The position numbers were made by a program, and so were the translations under genes. 64,000 bases of DNA. Source: Alistipes sp. (GTDB lineage Bacteria > Bacteroidota > Bacteroidia > Bacteroidales > Rikenellaceae). Positions 24,504 to 32,704 of this stretch are shown one piece after another. The stretch's first letter is position 1; every line of letters starts with the position of its first letter. The DNA lies in the NCBI GenBank assembly GCA_017465055.1, contig JAFTWZ010000015.1, forward strand, positions 1 through 64,000. The letters are read 5' to 3'. Below the pieces are notes generated by a model. The model made no database searches, had not been told where the DNA came from, and saw nothing but the letters and a program-made list of their open reading frames with translations.

Positions 24504-26435
24504 CTATAAACCATTTGAGCTTATCGCCGAGCCGTAACCTGCGAATGGGTGAATCGATACCACATAGCAAGCACCATAGCGAGTATTACCCGTAAGCTTG
24601 ATATTTGACTTACCCTCGTCGATAGATACGCTATACTCGTTGAGAAGTGGAGTCTTGGGCTCTGTCATCAAGTCGTCCGAATCGGTAATCCATACACGGG
24701 TCAAAAGGCCTGTAGCATTATCAATCTCGTAGCCCCACAATGTCGTGGCGTGATGTAGTGAATAGAGGTTTGCCGAAAGACTGATTGTAAGACCTGCCAT
24801 ACCGTGCTCAAAGGCTGTAACAACCAAATCAGTAAAGTATGCCAAGCGCTCTGTGCCCAACAAATCAGTACCATTACCCCATTGGTAATAATTGTTGTAG
24901 CAGGTGGTGTAGCCGACAGTGCTACCATAGCCACAATACATATTTGCCTTCACATCACTCCAGATGCTCTTCCAAAAGCCGCCATCAGTCGTGGGCACTG
25001 CCTGTGAGCCTGGCGAAGCGTACTCGCCACCATTCAATACACCCTCGAAGTACCAAGGAATAGCCTGCTCCATATGACCACCACGTGAGTTGTCCCACTC
25101 TGAGTGGAATACGTTCATAAGCTCCAACTCGTAAGGACCATAATTAGTATAAGATGTAACACCCGGACCATCTGTTGCTCCCTCAGGTAGAGTCTTGCCG
25201 GCAGCCTTGTAGCGATCCTGGAACCACTGAATCATATTCGATGATGTAGCAGCCCAGCACATATTGATATCTCCGTTGTTGCCCTGAGCCTTCTTGTTCA
25301 CGTCGTACCAGCCAGATGTGAGCGTAACGCCATCGGCAAAAACTATGGTCTTGCCCGTAGATGTCACCTCCTCGGCTGTGATTGTCAGCTCATTAGACTT
25401 CTGCTCGCCCTTTACGGCATATACTGTGTAAGTGCCTGGGGTAGTGGTGATAAAGCGGTTGCCATTGAGCACGCTCTCGTTGACATAGATTGTCGACTTA
25501 TCGGTTACGTTAGCGCCATCCTGCGTAACGGTAAACTTAGCGTAGTCTACGCCATTGGCCTTGATAGTTGTCGTCGAGGCCTCGATGGTTATAGGCTTCT
25601 CCTCCTCGACAATTTTTATGCGCGCCGTTACCTCTACGCTGTTCGACTTCTCGCCCTCGTAGATTGCGTAGAATGTGTAGACTCCCGCCTCGGTTGTAGA
25701 GAACTCCTTAGATGCGAGCTTTGAGTCGTCTGCGGCGTTGTATAGCTCATAATCTGTAACGGCGTTGCCATCGAGCTTGAGCGTAAACAGTGCCTTCTCC
25801 GAGCCATCGGCGACGATAGTCGTGGGGTTGGCGCTAAGCTCGATATCTAACGATGGCGAGTCCATCGTTACGAACGATACCTCCACGTTATTCGACTTCT
25901 CGCCCTCGTACTCGGCATAGAAGGTGTACTGTCCTGTCTCGTTAGTTGTAAAGGTGTTACCCTCGATGTCTGCAAAGTTATCGTCGCTCTTAGCAAGATA
26001 GATTGTTGCGTTTGTCGTTACATCTGTGCCGTTGCAGTCTACTGCGAACGTAGCTGTATCGCCGAGGTAGTAGCGATCGCGGTTGGCTGTCAGTGTGATA
26101 ATCTTAGTATCCTCGGTTACCACCTTAGCAGTCACGGTCACGATGTTCGACTTTGCCTCACCAACACGGGCATAGAAGGTGTACTGACCAGCGTACTTTG
26201 TCGAGAAGCTACTGCTGCTCAGCTGCTCGTTGGTGTCGGCGAAGTATATCTTAGCATCACTGAGGATGTTCTCCTTGTCATCCTTAACTGTGAATGTTGC
26301 CTTCTGCTCACCATTGGCATAAATCTCGGTGTTATCTACCGAGAGAGTGATATTTGGCAACGTAGGGTTGGTCTTATCCTCCTCACAGGCCATGATGCCT
26401 AAAAGGGCTACCAGTGCAAATAAAATCTTCTTCAT
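24504..26435 (-). CDS. Surface lipoprotein with Ig-like repeats and IdeS/Mac-like (C66) cysteine protease domain
   Basis: The 643-residue protein has a lipoprotein signal (MKKILFALVALLGIMAC) followed at once by EED, like the acidic surface-export tags of Bacteroidetes lipoproteins. Four Ig-like repeats of about 80 residues follow (about 28-105, 112-190, 195-270, 278-355), each ending in a YTFYAxxEGEKSN-like strand. The C-terminal domain (about 365-643) matches the streptococcal IgG endopeptidase IdeS/Mac as I remember it: GWYDVNK (375-381), catalytic Cys in NMCWAATSSNM (Cys393), catalytic His in HHATTLWGYE (His562) and the Asp pair in WITDSDD (Asp585, Asp587). The core acts on antibodies in streptococci; the target here is unknown. 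It is the second gene of an operon, 56 bp after the FN3-like lipoprotein gene. Confidence 0.85.
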   Translation of the reverse strand: MKKILFALVALLGIMACEEDKTNPTLPNITLSVDNTEIYANGEQKATFTVKDDKENILSDAKIYFADTNEQLSSSSFSTKYAGQYTFYARVGEAKSNIVTVTAKVVTEDTKIITLTANRDRYYLGDTATFAVDCNGTDVTTNATIYLAKSDDNFADIEGNTFTTNETGQYTFYAEYEGEKSNNVEVSFVTMDSPSLDIELSANPTTIVADGSEKALFTLKLDGNAVTDYELYNAADDSKLASKEFSTTEAGVYTFYAIYEGEKSNSVEVTARIKIVEEEKPITIEASTTTIKANGVDYAKFTVTQDGANVTDKSTIYVNESVLNGNRFITTTPGTYTVYAVKGEQKSNELTITAEEVTSTGKTIVFADGVTLTSGWYDVNKKAQGNNGDINMCWAATSSNMIQWFQDRYKAAGKTLPEGATDGPGVTSYTNYGPYELELMNVFHSEWDNSRGGHMEQAIPWYFEGVLNGGEYASPGSQAVPTTDGGFWKSIWSDVKANMYCGYGSTVGYTTCYNNYYQWGNGTDLLGTERLAYFTDLVVTAFEHGMAGLTISLSANLYSLHHATTLWGYEIDNATGLLTRVWITDSDDLMTEPKTPLLNEYSVSIDEGKSNIKLTGNTRYGACYVVSIHPFAGYGSAISSNGL

Positions 26436-26491
26436 CTTGACGTAGGTATATATGAGTGTGGCGAGGCTTCACACCCCACCACACTCGATTA

Positions 26492-28543
26492 TTACTTTAC
26501 TCGTGTAAGTACGATATCCGATGTTGCTATCGCCCAAGGATCATTGCCTCGGAATACCGCTGGGCGGTAGTTACCGTAGCCGAACTCCTCTCCAGAGTTG
26601 TAAATTCCGATAGTGATGGTATTACCATCTGCCGATACTGTTACAGGGAACGAAGCAGGTGCGGTGAACTCGTTAAGGATGTCGGCACCGAAGAAGTAGA
26701 ACGTGCCCTCTTCAGCCCAGTTGTAGAAGAACTCGCTGCGTGATGAAGGTACACTAACCGAGCCATCAGCGCCAATCTCGAGGAAGATCTTTGGTCCATA
26801 GTCGCGGTAAGCCACCTGTGGATATGCACCCCAGTAAGCGGGGTCGGCCTCCATAAGGTCTGCTGGGGTTACAAAACCACGTTCTAAAAGATCTGGATTG
26901 AGGTTGCCCGATGCATCAACATCGAACGGCCAGCCAAGAACAACAAGACGGTTCTGCTCGCGATACTTCGTCTCTGTGGTTGCGTCTACGCCCTGAGCGA
27001 TGGTTACAGGGGCGTTGTGGATGCTCACCTCTACTTGGTTACGCTGAATGAGTGAGTATGACACCTCCCACTCGCCCTGAAGCGATGTGAAGAGCTCTGA
27101 CTCCACACGTGCAGGTACGGGCTTAGCGTTGGTAGCCATTGTCGTAGCCTTGATAGTCGCTGTCTGCTCGTCATTCTTAACGCTTACAAGTGCTACATAC
27201 TCAATCTCGGGGAAGAGGTCCTCCATCTTGAGGCTTAGGCCCGTTGTGCGCACTGCCTCTACCTGCTCTGCCGAGAGGTCTGTGCCATAGTTATTTATGA
27301 TATACTCGTCGCTGTAATCCTGGCTGCGCAGTAATGCCACGTCTGCTGCGGTGTTAAATGCAACCTTTATCGACGCAGCCTCTGCCGAGAATATATTGAG
27401 GCTTAGTGTGTTGTGTCCATTCTCTGCAGGGGTAGAGAGTGATAGCTCAACAGTAGGAGCAGCGCCTGTAGCCTCCTTCGTCTTAAACTCAAACTTCGAG
27501 AATGCCTCAGCATCCGTATTATCTACGATGACAACCATGCAGTAGTACTCTGTTGCGGGTATAAGGCCTCCCCACTCCTGCTCATTGGCAGCTGTGAGGT
27601 GCCAAGAGCCTGCTGATGGGTACTTTACGAGTGTAGCAAGCATCGACTCTCCGTTGCTCGAGATAATGCTATCAGACCACGCCTTATCTTTAACCAATAC
27701 GTAGTACTCTACGACTGAGTTGTCAGGGGTGGTAGATATAGTTACCGACGTAGAGGTGATATTCTTAAGTTCGGTAGTAAGACCAGCCTCCGATTGAGGC
27801 TTCTTAGGAGTGCGGGTCTCGGCAACGAATATCTGGTCGGTAATCTCCGATCCGTTGGTTATGGCAGCGATGATGTAGTAGTCGCTATCCTCGCGAACGC
27901 GCATATCGTAATCACCATATTTGCCGCCATCAATCCACTCAACAGTCTGCACACCCTTTGCAGAGATGCCGATACCAGCTGTCTGGATATAATCCTTGGT
28001 AGTGAGGTTGTAGTACTCGAGGTATGCCTTGTCGATACACTGGAATACGTAGCTGCCCTCGATGTTGATGGTAAACTCAATAGTGTCGTATGTTACCTCA
28101 TCAACCTCGATAGGGTTAACCTTGCCGTCATCTGGCGTGGTGAACTCGAGTTTCTGAGGGGTGCTCAACTCGCCATCAGCCTTGGCGCGTAGACGTGCGA
28201 AGAGCGTGTACGTGGTATTGTCCTTGAGACTCTCTACGGAGATAGTTGCCTTCTCTTTAACCTCAGCGACGTTAGTGTCGAACCACGTATTCATGTCGGG
28301 AGTAGGTTTCTCCTTCTCTACTACAACGTAGCCAAGCTCGCCCTCGACATTTGTTGTTACCTCGAAGGTAAATGTGTCGTAGGTAACCTCGGTCTGGGTA
28401 AGAGTAATCTCGGGGGGTACACCAGGAGTGGGGTTGTCCGGTCCGCCGCCGTTGCCTGTGCCATCATCTACTGCAGGCTTCTCGCAACCTACAACTGCAA
28501 GAGCGCAGAGGATGAGAGTCCAAAAGTTGAAAAGTCTTCTCAT
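26492..28543 (-). CDS. Lipoprotein with tandem FN3/Ig-like domains
   Basis: The 683-residue protein has a lipoprotein signal (MRRLFNFWTLILCALAVVGC), a Gly/Pro-rich linker (about 25-45) and then three to four beta-sandwich repeats of fibronectin III type (about 46-130, 135-245, 250-355, 365-470), each with a TYDTxxF or TSVTIS strand and an ATEYYCMV-like strand. The C-terminal part (about 490-683) looks like one more beta-rich domain of unknown type. No catalytic motif is seen. It is the first gene of the operon with the IdeS-like protease and may bind the same host or glycan target or hold the protease at the surface. That link is inference from position. Confidence 0.8.
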   Translation of the reverse strand: MRRLFNFWTLILCALAVVGCEKPAVDDGTGNGGGPDNPTPGVPPEITLTQTEVTYDTFTFEVTTNVEGELGYVVVEKEKPTPDMNTWFDTNVAEVKEKATISVESLKDNTTYTLFARLRAKADGELSTPQKLEFTTPDDGKVNPIEVDEVTYDTIEFTINIEGSYVFQCIDKAYLEYYNLTTKDYIQTAGIGISAKGVQTVEWIDGGKYGDYDMRVREDSDYYIIAAITNGSEITDQIFVAETRTPKKPQSEAGLTTELKNITSTSVTISTTPDNSVVEYYVLVKDKAWSDSIISSNGESMLATLVKYPSAGSWHLTAANEQEWGGLIPATEYYCMVVIVDNTDAEAFSKFEFKTKEATGAAPTVELSLSTPAENGHNTLSLNIFSAEAASIKVAFNTAADVALLRSQDYSDEYIINNYGTDLSAEQVEAVRTTGLSLKMEDLFPEIEYVALVSVKNDEQTATIKATTMATNAKPVPARVESELFTSLQGEWEVSYSLIQRNQVEVSIHNAPVTIAQGVDATTETKYREQNRLVVLGWPFDVDASGNLNPDLLERGFVTPADLMEADPAYWGAYPQVAYRDYGPKIFLEIGADGSVSVPSSRSEFFYNWAEEGTFYFFGADILNEFTAPASFPVTVSADGNTITIGIYNSGEEFGYGNYRPAVFRGNDPWAIATSDIVLTRVK

Positions 28544-28624
28544 TGTTAAAGGTTTGTTAGGTTAAAAATTTTAGTTGTTTGTTTACACACCAATATTCTC
28601 GATACCTTATGTGGTATCTGGCGG

Positions 28625-28655
28625 CAAAAGTAGTAAAAAAAAATATAATTGCAAA
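28625..28655 (-). promoter_or_regulatory. Promoter of the FN3 lipoprotein/IdeS-like operon
   Basis: On the minus strand TTTG (28652-28655), 19 bp, TACTTTTG (28625-28632), an exact consensus match. The leader of about 80 nt contains the small hairpin AGATACC-ACATAA-GGTATC (28600-28618). Confidence 0.75.
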
Positions 28656-28686
28656 GATATTTCTATCTTGCGGTCTAAAATTATAG

Positions 28687-28880
28687 AAAAAGGCGTGAGA
28701 TACTGTGAGATACTGTGAGTTACTATGATTTTCTATGAGTGACTATGGGTTACTATGGGTTACTATGGGTTTCTATGACAGGAAGTTTAAACGTTAACCT
28801 TGCATACATAGTAACCCATTTTAACCCATTTTAACTCATTTTAACTCATTTTGACCCATCGAATCCCATCGAACCTCATC
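28687..28880. repeat. Degenerate 10/11-bp repeat arrays facing each other
   Basis: The left array has units of the GGGTTACTAT type (28700-28780), the right one units of the TTTTAACCCA type (28805-28850) and CATCGAACC type (28855-28880), so the two arms are roughly complementary around a short spacer containing TTTAAACGTTAACC. The same build recurs at 55.5-55.8 kb. No gene is visible. Confidence 0.7.
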
Positions 28881-28901
28881 GAACCCCCACGCTCCAGCCT
28901 G

Positions 28902-30206
28902 CTACTTCTGTCTAAAATAAATCTGAATAGGTACACCCGAGAAGTCCCACTCTTCGCGCAACTTGTTCTCCAAGAAACGACGGTACGACTCCTTGATATA
29001 CTGGGGTAGGTTTACGAAGAATGCAAACTGAGGTGTTGGTGTAGGTAACTGTGTTACATACTTGATTTTTATATACTTGCCCTTCGTTGCAGCGGGAGGA
29101 TAATTCTCGATAAGAGGCAGGAAGAAGTCGTTGAGCTCCGAGGTCGAGATGCGGCGCTTGCGCGACTGGTATACGCGTATTGCGGCCTGCAGAACATCGA
29201 GGATACGCTGCTTGTTAATCACCGAGGTGAAGATGATGGGTATGTCGCTAAACGGTGCGAGCTTCTTCTCGAGGAACTCGCGCCACACCTTCATAGTGTT
29301 GCTATCCTTCTCCACCAAGTCCCACTTATTTACCACTATTACACATCCTTTGCGGTTGCGTACTATGAGGTTGTGGATATTCAGATCCTGCGACTCTATG
29401 CCCTGCTCAGCGTCGAGCATAAGGATGCAGACGTCGGAGTTCTCGATGGCGCGTATCGAGCGCATCACCGAGTAGAACTCCAAGTCCTCGGTGACCTTAC
29501 CCTTCTTACGCATACCTGCCGTGTCGATAAGGTAGAAGTCCATGCCGTACATGTTATATCGCGTGTGTATCGAGTCGCGCGTAGTGCCCGCAACGTTGGT
29601 CACGATGTTACGCTCTTGACCCAATAAAGCATTTGTCATCGACGACTTGCCTACATTTGGGCGACCTACGATGGCTATGCGTGGCAGCGAGGCGTCGTAC
29701 TCGGCGGTGGTGTCCTCGGGGAGGTTTGCCAGTATGGCGTCCATCATATCGCCCGTGCCACTTCCCGACATCGAGCTTATGCAGTATGGCTCGCCGAGAC
29801 CCAGAGCGTGGAACTCGTGCGAGAAGTAGATGAGGTCGTAGGTGTCGACCTTGTTACATACGAGCATCACCCTCTTTCCCGAGCGGCGCAGGATATCGGC
29901 CATCATCATGTCGAGGTCGGTGATTCCTGTGCGCACCTCTACGAGAAATAGTATGAGGTCGGCCTCCTCTATTGCGAGCATCACCTGGCGGCGAATCTCG
30001 TCCTCGAATATATCTTCGGAGTTTACGGTGTAGCCACCAGTGTCGATAACTGAGAACTCTTTACCGTTCCAGTCGGTTTTGCCATAGTGTCGGTCGCGCG
30101 TTGTGCCGGCCGTCTCGTCGACGATGGCCTGGCGCTGACCTACAAGGCGGTTAAAAAGTGTTGACTTGCCCACATTTGGGCGACCTACGATTGCTACCAA
30201 ACTCAT
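28902..30206 (-). CDS. der: Ribosome biogenesis GTPase Der (EngA)
   Basis: The 434-residue protein has two GTPase domains in tandem, the mark of Der: G1 of the first in [19 protein letters not shown] (about residues 5-23) with [10 protein letters not shown] and NKVD, G1 of the second in [19 protein letters not shown] (about 175-193) with [10 protein letters not shown] and NKWD. A KH-like C-terminal domain follows. It acts in 50S subunit assembly. I start at [10 protein letters not shown]; a longer frame would begin upstream of the promoter at 30283. Repeat DNA flanks the gene on both sides. Confidence 0.97.
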   Translation of the reverse strand: MSLVAIVGRPNVGKSTLFNRLVGQRQAIVDETAGTTRDRHYGKTDWNGKEFSVIDTGGYTVNSEDIFEDEIRRQVMLAIEEADLILFLVEVRTGITDLDMMMADILRRSGKRVMLVCNKVDTYDLIYFSHEFHALGLGEPYCISSMSGSGTGDMMDAILANLPEDTTAEYDASLPRIAIVGRPNVGKSSMTNALLGQERNIVTNVAGTTRDSIHTRYNMYGMDFYLIDTAGMRKKGKVTEDLEFYSVMRSIRAIENSDVCILMLDAEQGIESQDLNIHNLIVRNRKGCVIVVNKWDLVEKDSNTMKVWREFLEKKLAPFSDIPIIFTSVINKQRILDVLQAAIRVYQSRKRRISTSELNDFFLPLIENYPPAATKGKYIKIKYVTQLPTPTPQFAFFVNLPQYIKESYRRFLENKLREEWDFSGVPIQIYFRQK

Positions 30207-30282
30207 AAATCTGTACTCTATTATCGGTTTTTCTATATTCGTCTCTGTGGTCGTCGCACCCACATAGGCGCATACAACGGCA

Positions 30283-30313
30283 CAAAGGTAGTAAAAAGTT
30301 TTCAATTAGCAAT
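30283..30313 (-). promoter_or_regulatory. Promoter of der
   Basis: On the minus strand ATTG (30310-30313), 19 bp, TACCTTTG (30283-30290). The leader would be about 75 nt. Confidence 0.65.
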
Positions 30314-30339
30314 ATTGGTTGTGAGTGGAAGGAAGGGCT

Positions 30340-30720
30340 TGTGCGTGTTTTCTTAGGGACGAGAGAGATGGAAGGAATGAGAGATGATAAAGACGGAAGA
30401 GACGGAAGAGACGGAAGAGACGAAAGAGACGAAAGAGACGAAAGGAACGAAAGGAACGAAAGGAACGAAAGAGACGGAAGGGACAGAAGAGACGAAAGGA
30501 ACGAGAGAGACGAAAGGGACGAGAGAGACGAAAGAGACGAAAGGGACAACAACGAAGTCGGGTATCATCTTTCTCTGTTGTCTCTGCGTCTCTGCGTCTC
30601 TGCTGTCTCTGCTTTCTCTGCGTCTCTGTAGTCTCTGCGTCTCTGCGGTCTCTAATTTCCCTGCGTCTCTGTAGTCTCTGCGTCTCTGCAGTCTCTCAAA
30701 CCCTCCCTACTCCAGTCTCT
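30340..30720. repeat. Composite palindromic repeat element, copy 4 (inverted)
   Basis: About eighteen 9-bp purine-rich repeats (AGAGACGGA, AGAGACGAA and AGGAACGAA types, 30355-30541), then the core (30542-30573), then a long pyrimidine-rich arm of TCTCTGCGTC-like repeats (30574-30710). No hairpin modules adjoin this copy. Open frames run through on both strands but encode only Arg/Asp/Glu or Ser/Leu/Val repeats. Confidence 0.85.
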
Positions 30721-30788
30721 TTCACTTGCTGTCCTCTCCTGTTCAACCCCAAAAGAAATCGCTTCTAAATAAAATATTTTCTCAATAA

Positions 30789-30820
30789 TTTGGTTTATTT
30801 AGTTAAAATGAGTATCTTTG
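30789..30820 (+). promoter_or_regulatory. Promoter of the His-rich outer membrane protein gene
   Basis: TTTG (30789-30792), 20 bp, TATCTTTG (30813-30820). The start codon lies about 57 bp downstream. Confidence 0.7.
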
Positions 30821-30876
30821 AAGGATTATCGTGGCAAAATGCCCGATATGTTGTAGAATAACGATAATAGAGAGTG

Positions 30877-31605
30877 ATGAGGAGTGTAGCAAGAGTATTG
30901 GTTTTCGTCTTAGTTGTAGCGCTGTGTGGCGGTTTCGGGTTTGGTGTGCAGGCGCAAAGCCATACGCACGACCATAGTCACCACCACGACCATAGCCACA
31001 ACCATCAACTTGACTACTCGGGCTACGAGGTTAAGAGCCAACGTAGCCGAGTGCATACCGAGTGGGGTATAGGTGTCGGAGGTGTCTATACCATTGCCGA
31101 GCCTATCGTCACTGAGTCGGTTGCTGCTGCAGGCCTTAGCCTCGCACCGCGTATAGGCTTCCAGGGCCATTTAGATATGGCTGTATGCTTTGGGCGAGTC
31201 GTGGCCCTCGAGATGAAGATATACTACTCTGGTGGCTCGATAGACGTGGCCACGAAGTATGATGAGCACCGCGTGCGCACCTCTACGGTTGATATTCCGC
31301 TGCTGCTCTCGTTGCGAGCGTTCAACGGTCGTCTGAGGGTAAATGCAGGCCCAATGTTTACGGTGCTCGCTAAGGGTGAGTATACCGATTCGGGCGAGGT
31401 TATGATGTTTGGCGGCGCAGCACCCTCGTGGGCCCTTACGGCAGGTATCTCGGTGGGCTTGGGTCGTCACTTCCTTATCGATGCGCGCTATGTCTATTCG
31501 GCAAAGAATAGGCTCAACCAGTTTGGTGGCTCGCCCCAGAGTCCTGGCCTCGAGTTCGAGACTCGCTACGATAGGGTAATGGCTGGCGTGACGATACTCT
31601 TCTAA
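30877..31605 (+). CDS. Outer membrane beta-barrel protein with His-rich N-terminus
   Basis: The 242-residue protein has a signal peptide (MRSVARVLVFVLVVALCGGF, ending near VQAQ) and then a stretch with nine His in 16 residues (SHTHDHSHHHDHSHNH). The rest alternates in strands typical of an eight-stranded PorT/OmpW-like barrel with a C-terminal GVTILF ending in Phe. His clusters of this kind bind zinc, nickel or copper in other exported proteins. An in-frame GTG lies one codon before the ATG. It precedes the phoH-like gene by 37 bp and may be co-transcribed. A metal-related role is inference. Confidence 0.82.
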   Translation: MRSVARVLVFVLVVALCGGFGFGVQAQSHTHDHSHHHDHSHNHQLDYSGYEVKSQRSRVHTEWGIGVGGVYTIAEPIVTESVAAAGLSLAPRIGFQGHLDMAVCFGRVVALEMKIYYSGGSIDVATKYDEHRVRTSTVDIPLLLSLRAFNGRLRVNAGPMFTVLAKGEYTDSGEVMMFGGAAPSWALTAGISVGLGRHFLIDARYVYSAKNRLNQFGGSPQSPGLEFETRYDRVMAGVTILF

Positions 31606-31642
31606 TCGTAGATGTGAAAAAATGAATGTGTGATAACTGTAT

Positions 31643-32647
31643 ATGAGTGAACAGATAGCAAAGGAGATATTGGTTGAGGGTGTCGATGCCCGAGAGTTGT
31701 ATGGCGCGCAGGATGCATACCTCGAGCAGATGCGCGAGCTATGCCCCAAGGTTAAGATAGTGGCGCGTGGCGATAAGATAAAGGCTCTCGGTGCTAAGAG
31801 CGACGTGGCGGCTTTCGAGCGACGTATGAATGCTCTGGTAGATTACTATATAAAGTATGGACATATATCCTCGGAGGTGGTGTCGCAGGCCTTCTCGTCG
31901 AGCATCGCCGAGCTCTCGGCCGAGCCTCCAGCCGTCGATAAGGATGTTATCGTCTACGGTAACAATGGTGCGATAATACGTGCTCGTACTGTCAACCAGC
32001 AGCGTTTGGTTAAGTTGGCCGAGAAGAACGACCTGCTCTTTGCCGTAGGCCCTGCGGGCTCGGGTAAGACATATACGGCCATTGCACTTGCTGTGCGAGC
32101 ACTTAAGGAGCGCGAGGTGAGGCGCATAATCCTCACTCGCCCTGCCGTTGAGGCTGGCGAGAAGCTCGGCTTCCTGCCTGGCGATATGAAGGAGAAGCTC
32201 GACCCATACTTACAGCCGTTGTACGATGCTCTGGGCGATATGATTCCTGCGGCCAAGTTGCAGAAGTTCCTTGAGGAGGGCACGGTGCAGATAGCTCCGC
32301 TGGCCTATATGCGTGGTCGCACGCTCGACAACGCCTTTGTTATTCTGGATGAGGCGCAGAATACTACGCTCTCGCAGATAAAGATGTTCCTTACGCGTAT
32401 GGGCCGCAATGCTAAGTTTGTGGTTACGGGCGATATCACGCAGATAGACCTGCCTCGCCGCTCGGATAGTGGTCTGCAGAGGGCGATGTCGACCCTTGCC
32501 GATATTAGCGGTATAGGTATAGTCGAGTTCGACAAGCGTGATATCGTGCGCCACCAGCTTGTAAAGTATATCGTCGAGGCCTTCGATAAGCGCGAGGAGT
32601 TAGAGAATGGCTTGAGAACGGACCGAGGCGATAGACCCGATAGATAG
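31643..32647 (+). CDS. PhoH-like ATPase
   Basis: The 334-residue protein has an N-terminal KH-like segment (VEGVDARELYGAQDAYLEQM to about residue 75) and then a PhoH P-loop ATPase with Walker A GPAGSGKTYTA (about residues 137-147), Walker B NAFVILDEAQNTT and VTGDITQIDLPRRSDSGL. PhoH-family proteins are linked with RNA metabolism, often beside ybeY; ybeY is not seen here. Length and motifs are typical of the PhoL type. It ends with a short basic, Asp/Arg-rich tail. Confidence 0.95.
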   Translation: MSEQIAKEILVEGVDARELYGAQDAYLEQMRELCPKVKIVARGDKIKALGAKSDVAAFERRMNALVDYYIKYGHISSEVVSQAFSSSIAELSAEPPAVDKDVIVYGNNGAIIRARTVNQQRLVKLAEKNDLLFAVGPAGSGKTYTAIALAVRALKEREVRRIILTRPAVEAGEKLGFLPGDMKEKLDPYLQPLYDALGDMIPAAKLQKFLEEGTVQIAPLAYMRGRTLDNAFVILDEAQNTTLSQIKMFLTRMGRNAKFVVTGDITQIDLPRRSDSGLQRAMSTLADISGIGIVEFDKRDIVRHQLVKYIVEAFDKREELENGLRTDRGDRPDR

Positions 32648-32704
32648 TATAAATGTGTTAAAACATAGATAGATAAATCAATAATCAACTAAAACAAAAC
32701 TAAT

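Noticed and set aside
30207-30305. N-terminal extension of Der (33 residues)
   Set aside because: It lies over the promoter at 30283-30313 and outside the conserved Der start [15 protein letters not shown].
30151-30674. Several frames on both strands encoding Ser/Leu or Arg/Asp/Glu repeats
   Set aside because: They are translations of the 9-bp repeats in copy 4. One runs into the der gene in another frame.
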